Assembly (NCBI RefSeq): GCF_003545695.1
Contig: NZ_QUZZ01000010.1
Span: forward strand, 120,212-184,211
DNA length: 64,000 nucleotides
Source: Taibaiella helva
GTDB taxonomy: Bacteria; Bacteroidota; Bacteroidia; Chitinophagales; Chitinophagaceae
Reading direction: 5' to 3'
The translations under genes were made by a program, and so were the position numbers. The notes beneath the pieces are model-generated. The model ran no database searches. It was not told where the DNA came from and saw nothing but the letters and a program-made list of their open reading frames with translations. Shown piece after piece: positions 34,969 to 42,993 of the stretch. Positions within the stretch are counted from its first letter, which is position 1; every line of letters begins with the position of its first letter.

Positions 34969-36885
34969 ATGAGCAAAATAATAGGAATAGACTTAGGAAC
35001 CACGAACTCCTGCGTTGCCGTAATGGAAGGTAACGAGCCGGTAGTAATTGCCAACGATGAAGGTCGCCGCACAACACCTTCCATTGTGGCTTTTCTGAAT
35101 AATGGAGAACGTAAGGTAGGTGATCCGGCCAAGCGCCAGGCGATCACGAATCCCACCAAGACCATTATGTCCATTAAACGTTATATGGGCCGCCGCTTCG
35201 ACGAAGTAAGCGATGAAATGACCCATAACGCCTATAAAGTAGTCAAAGGGGATAACAATACCACCCGTGTTGACATCGATGGCCGCATGTATACCCCACA
35301 GGAAATCTCAGCCATGGTGCTTCAGAAAATGAAGAAAACAGCGGAGGACTTCCTGGGCCAGGAAGTAAAGGAAGCGGTGATTACCGTTCCGGCCTATTTC
35401 AACGACGCACAGCGCCAGGCCACCAAAGAAGCCGGTGAAATCGCCGGTCTGAATGTACGCCGTATCATTAACGAACCTACAGCAGCAGCCCTGGCTTATG
35501 GCCTGGACAAGCAGCATAAAGATAGCAAAGTAGCCGTATTTGACCTTGGCGGCGGTACCTTCGACGTATCGATCCTGGAGTTGGGCGACGGTGTGTTTGA
35601 AGTAAAGTCTACCAACGGTGATACGCACCTCGGTGGCGACGACTTCGATAAAGTGATCATGGACTGGCTGGCTGAGGAGTTCCGGAAGGACATGCCCACC
35701 ATGGACTTGCATAAAGATCCTATGGCCTGGCAGCGTCTGAAGGAAGCTGCTGAAAAAGCCAAGATCGAGCTGTCCTCTTCACAGGAAACCGAGATCAACC
35801 TGCCTTATATTACGGCAGTGGACGGCGTGCCCCAGCACCTTGTGCGCAAGCTGAGCCGTGCTAAATTCGAGCAGCTGGCCGACAGTCTGATCGAACGCAC
35901 GCTGGAGCCTTGCCGCAAAGCCCTGAAAGATGCCGGCATGTCTACCTCCGAAATCGACGAGGTGATCCTGGTGGGCGGTTCTACCCGTATCCCCAAGATA
36001 CAGGAAGTGGTAGAAAAGTTCTTCGGTAAGAAACCCAACAAAAGCGTGAACCCGGATGAAGTTGTCGCTATCGGCGCAGCGATCCAGGGCGGTGTGCTCA
36101 CCGGCGATGTGAAGGACGTGCTGCTGCTCGACGTTACCCCGCTGTCGCTGGGTATCGAAACTTACGGCGGCGTCATGACCAAGCTGATCGAATCCAATAC
36201 TACTATCCCTACCAAGAAGAGCGAAACCTTCTCTACCGCCAGCGACAACCAGCCCAGCGTGGAGATCAATGTGCTGCAGGGCGAGCGTCCTATGGCCAAT
36301 CAGAATAAATCCCTGGGCCGCTTTATCCTCGACGGCATACCGCCCGCACCCCGTGGCGTTCCCCAGGTAGAAGTGATCTTCGATATCGATGCCAACGGTA
36401 TCCTGAGCGTAACTGCGAAAGATAAAGGTACCGGCAAGCAGCAGAATATCCGCATCGAAGCCGGTAGCGGCCTGAGCAAGGAAGAGATCGAAAAGATGAA
36501 GAACGAGGCCAAAGCCAATGAAGAAAGCGATAAGAAAGTGCGCGAGCAGGTAGAGAAGATGAACATGGCCGATGGTCTGATCTTCAATACCGAAAAGCAG
36601 CTGAAGGAATATGGCGATAAGATCCCTGCCGATAAGAAAGCAACAATCGAAAACGCTCTGAACAGCCTGAAAGAAGCGCACAAGAACCAGGACCACGATG
36701 CATTGGACAAGGCGATGGAAGAGCTGAACACTGCCTGGAGCGCAGCCAGCGAAGAGATCTACAAAGCCGGCCAGGAAGCAGGCGGCGCACAGCCCGGCGC
36801 CGATGCCGGTCAGCAGCAGAGCCAGGGCGGCCAGGCCAACCAGGGCGATAATGTAGCCGATGCCGACTATGAAGAAGTGAAATAA
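34969..36885 (+). CDS. dnaK: Molecular chaperone DnaK (Hsp70)
   Basis: A 638-residue cytoplasmic ATP-dependent chaperone that works with DnaJ and GrpE in protein folding and stress recovery. The N-terminal phosphate loop [16 protein letters not shown] (residues 5-20), the second nucleotide-binding signature [14 protein letters not shown] (about 189-202), and the adenosine motif [14 protein letters not shown] (about 331-344) are intact. The substrate-binding domain ([17 protein letters not shown]) and helical lid follow, and the C-terminal tail is glutamine/glycine-rich, ending DADYEEVK. Length is normal. dnaJ and grpE are not adjacent. A strong terminator follows, so it is probably monocistronic. 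Confidence 0.98.
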   Translation: MSKIIGIDLGTTNSCVAVMEGNEPVVIANDEGRRTTPSIVAFLNNGERKVGDPAKRQAITNPTKTIMSIKRYMGRRFDEVSDEMTHNAYKVVKGDNNTTRVDIDGRMYTPQEISAMVLQKMKKTAEDFLGQEVKEAVITVPAYFNDAQRQATKEAGEIAGLNVRRIINEPTAAALAYGLDKQHKDSKVAVFDLGGGTFDVSILELGDGVFEVKSTNGDTHLGGDDFDKVIMDWLAEEFRKDMPTMDLHKDPMAWQRLKEAAEKAKIELSSSQETEINLPYITAVDGVPQHLVRKLSRAKFEQLADSLIERTLEPCRKALKDAGMSTSEIDEVILVGGSTRIPKIQEVVEKFFGKKPNKSVNPDEVVAIGAAIQGGVLTGDVKDVLLLDVTPLSLGIETYGGVMTKLIESNTTIPTKKSETFSTASDNQPSVEINVLQGERPMANQNKSLGRFILDGIPPAPRGVPQVEVIFDIDANGILSVTAKDKGTGKQQNIRIEAGSGLSKEEIEKMKNEAKANEESDKKVREQVEKMNMADGLIFNTEKQLKEYGDKIPADKKATIENALNSLKEAHKNQDHDALDKAMEELNTAWSAASEEIYKAGQEAGGAQPGADAGQQQSQGGQANQGDNVADADYEEVK

Positions 36886-36906
36886 GCTGCATGGCAGCGA
36901 TACGAT

Positions 36907-36942
36907 AAAAGAGGTCCCGGCCCGGGGCCTCTTTTCTTTTTT
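36907..36942 (+). terminator. Terminator of dnaK
   Basis: Stem aaaagagg(u)ccc / gggg(c)ctctttt (36907-36918 with 36924-36935), followed by a run of T residues; 21 bp after the dnaK stop. Confidence 0.9.
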
Positions 36943-37011
36943 AGTCGCCGCTTTACTGCATCTGTGCTGCAGTAGCGTCTGTTATCTTTGTTTTGGCTAA
37001 ACAACTCCTCT

Positions 37012-37188
37012 ATGAAAAAGAGAAAGACTTCCCTGCAAAGGCTCCGCCTGGACAAACGTATGATCGGTAGCCTGGGCGCCGGAACACAAAAGCTGTTCGG
37101 CGGTGCTTCCGGCGATCCGGCCTGCATTCCTACCTTATCGACCTGCACCATGTTTGCTACTTGTCCGCGGCCGGGCAATTGCTTTTGA
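37012..37188 (+). CDS. Class I lanthipeptide-type precursor, 58 residues
   Basis: A 58-residue peptide precursor between dnaK and an unrelated minus-strand gene. The leader has the Bacteroidota class I form: MKKRKTSLQRLRLDKRMIGSL (basic start, Leu at fixed spacing, then KR-MI-SL) and a double glycine (LFGG, residues 28-31). The 27-residue core (after Gly31) contains four cysteines (38, 45, 51, 57) and several Ser/Thr that could form lanthionine rings. The ATG at 37012 was preferred over an upstream ATG at 36988, because it begins directly with the basic leader. No modifying enzyme is nearby. It lacks the neighbouring repeat copy seen with the other two. Chance ORF is the alternative, but the leader and GG-Cys layout argue for a real gene. 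Confidence 0.7.
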   Translation: MKKRKTSLQRLRLDKRMIGSLGAGTQKLFGGASGDPACIPTLSTCTMFATCPRPGNCF

Positions 37189-37236
37189 GCCACCGGCGGA
37201 GACCATTGTTAAAGATCACGATTGACAAGCATAACA

Positions 37237-37269
37237 AGAAAGCCCGCAACAAATATTGCAGGCTTTCTG
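37237..37269 (-). terminator. Terminator after the 167-residue secreted protein gene
   Basis: Imperfect stem agaaagcccgcaa / ttgc-aggctttct around a short AT loop, 17 bp after the minus-strand stop codon. It may also act for the lanthipeptide gene on the other strand. Confidence 0.7.
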
Positions 37270-37285
37270 TATTGGGCTGGCTCCG

Positions 37286-37789
37286 TTACCATTTCACGGC
37301 GACATCTCTGAACTCTATTTCAGGTTCACGACCTGGCCCCGGATTATCGTCGTAGTAGGATATGGCTATGCTCTTCAGCATCTTTACACCAGGCAGCACT
37401 TTCTTAAATACGATCGTCGTTTTAATAGGCACTTCAGTTCTAATGGTATTACTGGTTTCTCTTCCGCCTATTGAGAATTTTCCGTAAGGATATTCATTAC
37501 CTTCCATGTCAACTGCATCTGCGACACGGAATTGAAACTCACGGTTGGCGTCATGGTTCACCAGCATCAGGACAAGGGTGATGGTCTGGTCCTTTGCATC
37601 TCCCTTACACTCGACAAAATTAAAATCGATCTTGGACGAGGTAACCTTTGATACTGGCGTATTGATCTGCATGGCTTTTTTCAGGTACTCATTTTCCTTT
37701 TTCAACTCCTCGCAATTAGTTTGTGCAACGGCTGATAGCGGGAAAAGGAAACTGCAAACAACTGCCGCGGAAATGGTCGTATATTTCAT
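37286..37789 (-). CDS. Hypothetical secreted protein with short coiled coil
   Basis: A 167-residue protein. Signal peptide at residues 1-22 (ISAAVVCSFLFPLSAVAQ). A short heptad-like stretch, CEELKKENEYLKKAMQI, follows at about 24-40. The remaining 120 residues look like a single beta-sandwich domain (KIDFNFVECKGD, ITLVLMLVNHDANREFQF, EVPIKTTIVFKKVLPG), reminiscent of DUF4352-type Ig-like folds, but I cannot assign a family. The ATG at 37789 was chosen since it opens the signal peptide; the frame extends to 37900 with a non-signal-like prefix. The protein is probably periplasmic or a surface component. No partner gene is evident. Confidence 0.68.
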   Translation of the reverse strand: MKYTTISAAVVCSFLFPLSAVAQTNCEELKKENEYLKKAMQINTPVSKVTSSKIDFNFVECKGDAKDQTITLVLMLVNHDANREFQFRVADAVDMEGNEYPYGKFSIGGRETSNTIRTEVPIKTTIVFKKVLPGVKMLKSIAISYYDDNPGPGREPEIEFRDVAVKW

Positions 37790-37938
37790 AGTGTAAATGT
37801 TTGGTTTAAACGAATATACGCCGGCTTGGAATGCCTGTTGCTTATAGCGGAAAAAATTAAGAAATGATTTAGGATTAGTTATTAAGCGGAAAAGCGGCAT
37901 GTGACCTGAGGCTATTAGTTCTTTTAAAAACCATTTTT

Positions 37939-38134
37939 ATGAAAAAAGAGAATCCTGAAGCTTGAAAAGCTGCAACTGAACAAGGAAGCCATCATGAACC
38001 TGGACAAAGTAAAAGTGAAAGGCGGCGCCACTGCTGTAGGTACGCCAACCTGTCCTATTGAATGTATTATTTTTGCATCGCAGGGCAATGCCTGCGAAAC
38101 GCTTAAGCCGGCTACTATCTGCTGCTCTAATTAG
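37939..38134 (+). pseudogene. Frameshifted class I lanthipeptide-type precursor
   Basis: Starting from AAG at 37946 an open frame encodes a typical leader: KRILKLEKLQLNKEAIMNLD, then VKVKGG (double glycine), then a Cys-rich core (cysteines in PTCPIEC, NACETL and ATICCSN) ending at TAG 38132-38134. The only ATG correctly placed for this leader (37939-37941) is in another frame: between it and the leader lie six A residues where five would keep the frame, and the ATG frame stops after eight codons. So the gene is either broken by one inserted A, rescued by slippage on the A6 run, or the assembly has an indel. A later in-frame ATG exists at the leader's second half but would lose the conserved start. 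A repeat copy lies about 55 bp downstream. Confidence 0.7.
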
Positions 38135-38189
38135 GCTGGTAAAAAATGTCAACACAATACCTTCAAAAAACCAGGCGCTTTTTGGGGTA

Positions 38190-38300
38190 TTTCTTTATGC
38201 TATAGGAGCCAAAGCATAAGAGCCGGATGAGTACGCATTCAGTCGCCGTTCAGGGCGCTGCGCGTCCCGACCAGCTTGCCGGATCTGCGCGGTTATGTCC
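38190..38300 (-). repeat. Dispersed intergenic repeat, copy C (inverted, partial)
   Basis: On the minus strand it reads GGTCGGGACGCGCAGCG, CCTGAACGGCGACTGAATGC and then TTTGGCTCCTATAGCAT, in the same order as copies A1 and B. It lies beyond the frameshifted lanthipeptide gene and is oriented opposite to it. The flanking 3' part (38300-38480) contains similar short palindromic motifs but no confident repeat boundary. Confidence 0.65.
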
Positions 38301-38477
38301 CCGTCAATTGAAGGCAAGCGGTTTCTCGGAAACTGTCTGTAGCGACAAAGGTTGCATTTTCGCAGCGTCCCTTCGGACATGCTGCGACGAAAAGAATCAA
38401 TCAGTCATGGAATTGTCCCGTAGAAACAAAAGGTTTGTAGCAAGACGCAATCATCCATGAAATTGCTTTATAGGGGC

Positions 38478-38516
38478 AAAACCAAGGGCCCCCTGACTCA
38501 TAATCAGGTGCTCCCT
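38478..38516 (-). other. Degenerate tRNA-like remnant with inverted anticodon arm
   Basis: The stretch aaaaccaagggccccctgac... aligns with the T arm to D arm part of the intact tRNA(CAT) next to it (gaaccaaggaccccctgatt...), and both end tcaggtgctc. Within the anticodon arm, the remnant has cctgactcataatcagg where the tRNA has cctgattatgagtcagg, so the loop is inverted. It lacks a complete acceptor stem, so it should not be a functional tRNA. Confidence 0.6.
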
Positions 38517-38524
38517 AAAACAAA

Positions 38525-38553
38525 TAAGGTTCCAGACGAAAGTCTGAAACCTT
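38525..38553 (-). terminator. Terminator downstream of tRNA(CAT)
   Basis: Stem taaggttccagac / gtctgaaacctta (one mismatch, GAAA loop) placed between the tRNA 3' end and the remnant; on the minus strand it is followed by a short T-rich tract. Confidence 0.65.
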
Positions 38554-38559
38554 ATCTCG

Positions 38560-38633
38560 TGCTCCCACTCGGGCTTGAACCAAGGACCCCCTGATTATGA
38601 GTCAGGTGCTCTAACCAACTGAGCTATAGGAGC
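38560..38633 (-). tRNA. tRNA with CAT anticodon (elongator Met or Ile2)
   Basis: The minus strand gives acceptor arms GCTCCTA and TGGGAGC, D arm AGCTCAGTTGGTTAGAGC, anticodon arm CCTGACTCATAATCAGG (anticodon CAT) and T arm GGTTCAAGCCC. CCA is not encoded. A CAT anticodon can mean elongator methionine or isoleucine read with lysidine; the body does not settle it by eye. A -7-like box (TACCTTTG on the minus strand, 38669-38676) lies upstream. Confidence 0.92.
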
Positions 38634-38753
38634 GATCACAATAAATGTGATTTCCCCCGAAGGGGCAGCAAAGGTAACGGTAATTTCCGGAAATAAAAAA
38701 GAGTATACCGCTTATAATTCAATACCGGCTTAAATTTTTTATTTCTTTTCATG

Positions 38754-38761
38754 TACCTTTG
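38754..38761 (+). promoter_or_regulatory. fbaB: Probable -7 box of the aldolase gene
   Basis: TACCTTTG matches the Bacteroidota -7 consensus TAnnTTTG, 43 bp before the ATG. A clear TTTG at -33 is absent, though an AT-rich tract precedes it. Confidence 0.5.
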
Positions 38762-38804
38762 CAGCCAATTTTAAATCCTTAAAACTTAATAGCTATCCTT
38801 CGTT

Positions 38805-39863
38805 ATGGCAAATAACAACATTGTAGAGCTTTTGGGCGCAGATGCCGAATCGTTGCTGAACCACCAGTGCAAAACCATCGAAGCCTCTTCTTTACATGCT
38901 CCCTCTCCCAATCACGTAGATGAGGTATGGGCCGGTTCCAATCGCAATATCCAGACCCTGCGCAGCATCCAGACCCTCCTGGGCCATGGTCGCCTGGCCA
39001 ATTCCGGCTATGTGTCCATCCTTCCCGTTGACCAGGGTATCGAGCACAGCGCCGGTGCTTCTTTTGCTCCTAACCCCATCTATTTCGATCCCGAGAACAT
39101 TGTGAAGCTGGCTATCGAAGGTGGCTGTAATGCAGTGGCTTCTACTTACGGCGTGCTGGGTGCTGTTGCCCGCAAGTATGCGCACAAGATCCCTTTCATC
39201 GTAAAGATCAACCATAACGAATTCATCTCTTACCCCAACCGCTTCGACCAGATCATGTTCGGCTCCATCCGCGATGCCTGGAACATGGGTGCTACTGCTG
39301 TAGGGGCTACCATCTACTTCGGTTCTGAAGAAAGCCACCACCAGATCATTGAAACAGCCAAGGCATTTGAATATGCGCACGAGCTGGGTATGGCAACTGT
39401 ACTGTGGTGCTACCTGCGCAACAACAGCTTCAAGAAAGACGGCGTGGACTACCACACTGCTGCGGATCTTACGGCACAGGCCAATCACCTGGGCGTAACT
39501 ATCCAGGCCGATATCATCAAGCAGAAATTACCGACCAACAACGGCGGTTACACTGCGATCAACTTTGGTAAAACCCATAAGGATGTTTATGGTAAGCTGA
39601 CTACCGATCACCCTATCGATCTGTGTCGCTACCAGGTAGCCAATTGCTACATGGGCCGTGCCGGTCTGATCAACTCCGGTGGGGAATCCAAAGGTGCTTC
39701 CGATCTGGCAGAAGCGGTAACCACAGCCGTAATCAACAAGCGTGCCGGCGGTATGGGGCTTATCAGCGGCCGTAAAGCCTTCCAGAAACCCATGACAGAA
39801 GGCGTTCAGCTGCTGAACACCATCCAGGACGTTTACCTGGACAAGAGCATTACCCTTGCTTAA
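38805..39863 (+). CDS. fbaB: Class I fructose-bisphosphate aldolase (archaeal/DhnA type)
   Basis: A 352-residue cytoplasmic glycolytic enzyme that interconverts fructose 1,6-bisphosphate with dihydroxyacetone phosphate and glyceraldehyde 3-phosphate through a Schiff base. The family start of the barrel, [20 protein letters not shown] (about 71-90), the strands [11 protein letters not shown] and [14 protein letters not shown], and the phosphate-binding [14 protein letters not shown] and [14 protein letters not shown] (about 309-323) fit DhnA-type FbaB enzymes. The Schiff-base lysine is expected in the VLWCYLRNN region's neighbour strand and was not mapped individually. Length is normal. Strong terminator after the gene; single-gene unit. 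Confidence 0.93.
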   Translation: MANNNIVELLGADAESLLNHQCKTIEASSLHAPSPNHVDEVWAGSNRNIQTLRSIQTLLGHGRLANSGYVSILPVDQGIEHSAGASFAPNPIYFDPENIVKLAIEGGCNAVASTYGVLGAVARKYAHKIPFIVKINHNEFISYPNRFDQIMFGSIRDAWNMGATAVGATIYFGSEESHHQIIETAKAFEYAHELGMATVLWCYLRNNSFKKDGVDYHTAADLTAQANHLGVTIQADIIKQKLPTNNGGYTAINFGKTHKDVYGKLTTDHPIDLCRYQVANCYMGRAGLINSGGESKGASDLAEAVTTAVINKRAGGMGLISGRKAFQKPMTEGVQLLNTIQDVYLDKSITLA

Positions 39864-39889
39864 TTTCCCTCAACGGAATACGGATAAAC

Positions 39890-39922
39890 AGAATGGCTGC
39901 CGCAAGGCAGCCATTCTTATTT
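39890..39922. terminator. Terminator between aldolase and siderophore operon
   Basis: A 12-bp perfect stem, agaatggctgcc / ggcagccattct, with a GCAA tetraloop, followed by TTATTTTT on the plus strand. It lies between convergent genes and may terminate both. Confidence 0.9.
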
Positions 39923-39944
39923 TTACAGCGAAATCGTGGTGTTG

Positions 39945-41282
39945 TCATTGTGCCAGGAAGGACATGACTTTTATATAATCGGCCTTGCCATTGCTGTTCA
40001 GCGGAATGGCTTCCAGCTGCTGTACCTTGACGGCCTGAGGGTGCACCTTCAGCCGGCTGCTGATCCACAGCCTGACATCCGCTTCAGCAACCGTTTTGCC
40101 TTCGTATAGGGCATACAGGAACTGGTCCTTGTCTCCCGCGCAGAGCCAGCTATTGCCGGGGAATTGTCCGCGCAGCAGGGATTCGGTTTCATCCAGGTTA
40201 ATACGCAGGCCGAACAGCTTTACAAAACGCTTGATGCGGCCCTGTATATAAAAATCCCCTTCTTCATCCTGCACCGCGATGTCGCCGGTATGCAGCACAT
40301 CCGGCTGCTCGTAACGGACCAGGTCTCCGGCGTTTTCGGCATAGCCGCCGAAGACATTCGGCCCGGAATAGAGCAGCTCGCTGCTTTCGGGATCGATGCT
40401 GAAATGGCCGTCCTTAATGGGCTTGCCGATAGCTCCTGCTTTATGTTCCAGGGCAGATGGCTCCAGCCAGGACATCCTTGCCGTCGCCTCCGTTTGTCCA
40501 TACATGATATAAAAGGGAATGCCATGTTCCTTGCCCTGGGCTGCAAACTGTGAGGCCAGCGCAGGATTGAGCTTCCCTCCGGCTTGTGTGAGATAGCGCA
40601 GTGAAGGCAGCATCTTGGGCAGCAGGCCGAAACGCTGTACCATTTCGTATACATAAGGTACGCCGGCCAGGGAAGAACATTGGTATTGTTGCCAGTCTTC
40701 CCAGAATTCTTTCTGGATCAGGTCGCGGCAGGTGCACAGAATGCGGCCGCCGGCGATGGCATTGGTCGTGAATATAGAGAAGCCATAGGAATAAAACAAG
40801 GGCAGGTTCAGGGGAACAGTATCCGTGTCCTTTACCGGCAGATAGTCCAGGATGGATAAGGCATTGCTGATGATGTTCCGCTCGGACAGCTTGACCATCT
40901 TAGGCGATCCGGTGCTGCCCGAGGTGCTGAGCAGCAGCTTGATCTCCGGCGCAATGGGATAGGGTGCTGCACCGGTAAGGCCTTTCAGCGCTCGTGCCGG
41001 ATCATGGATGTACCCGGGACAATAAGCCTGCTCCAAAGCCTGCTTTTCTGCTTCATCCAGCTTGGGGTTCAGCAGACACAGCGACCAATCGGAACGCAGG
41101 AAATGAAGGAGCACTTCAACAGAGCCGATACTATTGTCCAGGTAGAGAAAGCCCAGGCCTTTGCCTCCGGGTACCTTATACGATGCTTCAAAGTCAGCGA
41201 CAGAAAAGCTATTGCCACTTAAGGGATCAAGGAAACGCAGGCCAGTATTGGCCCCGATAAGATCATAGATTTTAGTGCTCAT
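39945..41282 (-). CDS. AMP-forming acyl/aryl-acid ligase of the siderophore cluster
   Basis: A 445-residue adenylate-forming (ANL) enzyme. Core motifs are STSGSTGSPKMVKLS (about 118-132, the phosphate loop), YGQTEATARM (about 262-271), LHTGDIAVQDEEGDFYIQGRIKRFVKLFGLRI (about 335-366), and the C-terminal LNSNGKADYIK (about 428-438), whose lysine completes adenylation. The protein is shorter than most ANL enzymes (500 or more). A free acyl carrier protein is encoded just upstream (5 bp), so the likely role is to activate an acid as adenylate and load it onto that carrier. Which acid is unknown. It is the last gene of the siderophore run. Confidence 0.85.
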   Translation of the reverse strand: MSTKIYDLIGANTGLRFLDPLSGNSFSVADFEASYKVPGGKGLGFLYLDNSIGSVEVLLHFLRSDWSLCLLNPKLDEAEKQALEQAYCPGYIHDPARALKGLTGAAPYPIAPEIKLLLSTSGSTGSPKMVKLSERNIISNALSILDYLPVKDTDTVPLNLPLFYSYGFSIFTTNAIAGGRILCTCRDLIQKEFWEDWQQYQCSSLAGVPYVYEMVQRFGLLPKMLPSLRYLTQAGGKLNPALASQFAAQGKEHGIPFYIMYGQTEATARMSWLEPSALEHKAGAIGKPIKDGHFSIDPESSELLYSGPNVFGGYAENAGDLVRYEQPDVLHTGDIAVQDEEGDFYIQGRIKRFVKLFGLRINLDETESLLRGQFPGNSWLCAGDKDQFLYALYEGKTVAEADVRLWISSRLKVHPQAVKVQQLEAIPLNSNGKADYIKVMSFLAQ

Positions 41283-41287
41283 GGCGA

Positions 41288-41539
41288 TCAGGCTTCTTGT
41301 TCAAAAACGACCTGGTGCTGCGCCAGCTTTTTCCGGATGTTTTCCACACTGGTCATCTCCAGCATATCGGTTGTATCCAGGCTGATGCCGAAGGTTTGCT
41401 CGATCTCCGACATCAGGTACATATGCGCCATCGAGTCCCATTCCGGTATGCTCTGGTAAGACAAGCTTTCATCGATCATAGTTTCAGGTATAGCGAGGCC
41501 CTGCATCAGGACCTGGTTGAGCTTTGTGTTATTGTTCAT
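41288..41539 (-). CDS. Acyl carrier protein of the siderophore cluster
   Basis: An 83-residue carrier protein. The phosphopantetheine attachment serine lies in PEWDSMAHMYLMSEIEQTFGI (serine at about residue 36), close to the DSL consensus but with Met. The helical pattern and length fit a stand-alone acyl or peptidyl carrier. It is sandwiched between the MATE exporter and the AMP ligase (gap of 5 bp to the ligase gene), so the ligase-carrier pair is the obvious functional unit. Confidence 0.88.
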   Translation of the reverse strand: MNNNTKLNQVLMQGLAIPETMIDESLSYQSIPEWDSMAHMYLMSEIEQTFGISLDTTDMLEMTSVENIRKKLAQHQVVFEQEA

Positions 41540-41580
41540 TTGTCCGTGTTTTGTTGTTTATATCAGATAATATTGAGTGT

Positions 41581-42978
41581 TCAGATAGAAAGTTGTTGCC
41601 ATTTTCCCCTCCGGAATACCAGTATGCAAGCTGTGGCCAATACCATTTCCGAAACCATAATGGCCGTGAAAATACCCCTGGCACCCCAGCCGGCAGTAAT
41701 GGCCAATCCGTAGGCCAGCGGCAGCTGGATCACGTAGAACATGAGCACATGCAACAGGGTTATGGTATTGACTGCACCTGCAGCATTCAATGCGCGCGAT
41801 ATCACCATGGTATAGCCAAAGAAAAGATAAGCGACAGACATGTAATAAAGGTAGGTGCAGGCATAGGCAGCAGTGGCCTGGTGGCTGGTAAACACGCTGG
41901 TTACTTGCGCTGCGCAAAGCGATAAGGCCAGCGCCATCAGGGAAAGAAAGCACATATTGACCAGTCCGGTACGCCATACCGATGCCACGGCGCGCTGGGG
42001 CTGCCGCGCTCCCAGGTTCTGCCCGGTAAGCACACCGGCGGCATTGGCAATGCCCCAGGCTGGCAATACGGTGAACATGATGATCCGGTTGGCGACGATA
42101 TAACCGGCCAGCACCTCTTCACCAAGCCGGGCAACGATCATGATCATAAAGAAGCGGCTGGACGAAGGCACCAGGTATTGCACGGTCCCGGCAAAAGCCA
42201 GCCGGATCAGCTGTTTCAGCGTACCGGGCGCCGGCAGGAACTGTTTTTTTTCAATGACGAACCGTTTCTTGCTGCTGCTGAAGCTGGCTAGCTGGAACAG
42301 CACCCCGGTCACGTTTGCGGTAAGTATCGCCAGCGCAGCCCCGGTAATCCCTAGAGCGGGTACAGGCCCCGGGCCGAAGATCAGCACCCAGCCCAGGAAA
42401 ATGTTGACGCTGTTGGAAAGCATCAGGGTACGCATGGCGATCGCCGCATTGCCCGCCCCCCTGAAGATGCTGTTCAGCAGGATGCGCAGGATGATCAACG
42501 GCACTGTGGCAAACATGATCTTTGAGAAGAGATCGCCGTATTGCGACAGCTGCAGGGAAGCCCCGGCCAGCTGCAGGATCTGCCGGTTGGAAAGGCAGGT
42601 AGCGATACCGCAGATAATACCGGCAAGCAAACCCAGGTAAAGTACCTGTATCGCGACAAGTCCGGCAGCCTTTAGCTTCCGTTCGCCTATCCTTCGCGAC
42701 ACCAGCGCCGTGGCAGCTATGCCCAGCCCTGTAGCCAGCGACTGCAGCAGGATTACTACCGAGCTGGTGATTCCCACCACCGTAATGGCCAGTTCACCAA
42801 GCCTGCTCACATAAAGGAGGTCCACCAGCACAAACAGCGACTCCAGGCTCAGCTCCAGCATCGTAGGCACGGCCAGCAGGAAAGTAGCCCTGTTCACGCT
42901 TCCCGAGGTGAAATCCTTTTCGCTGCCCTTGAGCGCCAGCAGCAGGAGGCCGAAGAAATGCTGTATTTTAAGTAACAT
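41581..42978 (-). CDS. MATE-family efflux transporter
   Basis: A 465-residue polytopic inner-membrane exporter with about 12 helices in two similar halves. Helix 1 region (FLLAVPTMLELSLESLFVLVDLLYVSRLGELAITVVGI) and the matching second half (LIRLAFAGTVQYLVPSSSRFFMIMIVARLGEEVLAGYIVANRI) show the MATE duplication. MATE proteins extrude cationic or other small molecules using Na+ or H+. In this context it is the natural exporter for the siderophore. It lies 15 bp after the N-monooxygenase gene in the same run. Confidence 0.93.
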   Translation of the reverse strand: MLLKIQHFFGLLLLALKGSEKDFTSGSVNRATFLLAVPTMLELSLESLFVLVDLLYVSRLGELAITVVGITSSVVILLQSLATGLGIAATALVSRRIGERKLKAAGLVAIQVLYLGLLAGIICGIATCLSNRQILQLAGASLQLSQYGDLFSKIMFATVPLIILRILLNSIFRGAGNAAIAMRTLMLSNSVNIFLGWVLIFGPGPVPALGITGAALAILTANVTGVLFQLASFSSSKKRFVIEKKQFLPAPGTLKQLIRLAFAGTVQYLVPSSSRFFMIMIVARLGEEVLAGYIVANRIIMFTVLPAWGIANAAGVLTGQNLGARQPQRAVASVWRTGLVNMCFLSLMALALSLCAAQVTSVFTSHQATAAYACTYLYYMSVAYLFFGYTMVISRALNAAGAVNTITLLHVLMFYVIQLPLAYGLAITAGWGARGIFTAIMVSEMVLATACILVFRRGKWQQLSI

Positions 42979-42993
42979 GATGTTGGGTTCTGG

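Larger units (their letters stand above)
38135..38524. other. Non-coding region with repeat copy and tRNA-like remnant
   Basis: About 390 bp with no supportable gene between the broken precursor and the tRNA terminator. It contains repeat copy C and the tRNA-like remnant described separately; short open frames cross both. Confidence 0.55.

Noticed and set aside
38461..38516. Second tRNA gene next to tRNA(CAT)
   Set aside because: Only the middle arms resemble a tRNA and the anticodon loop is inverted; no acceptor stem can be formed.
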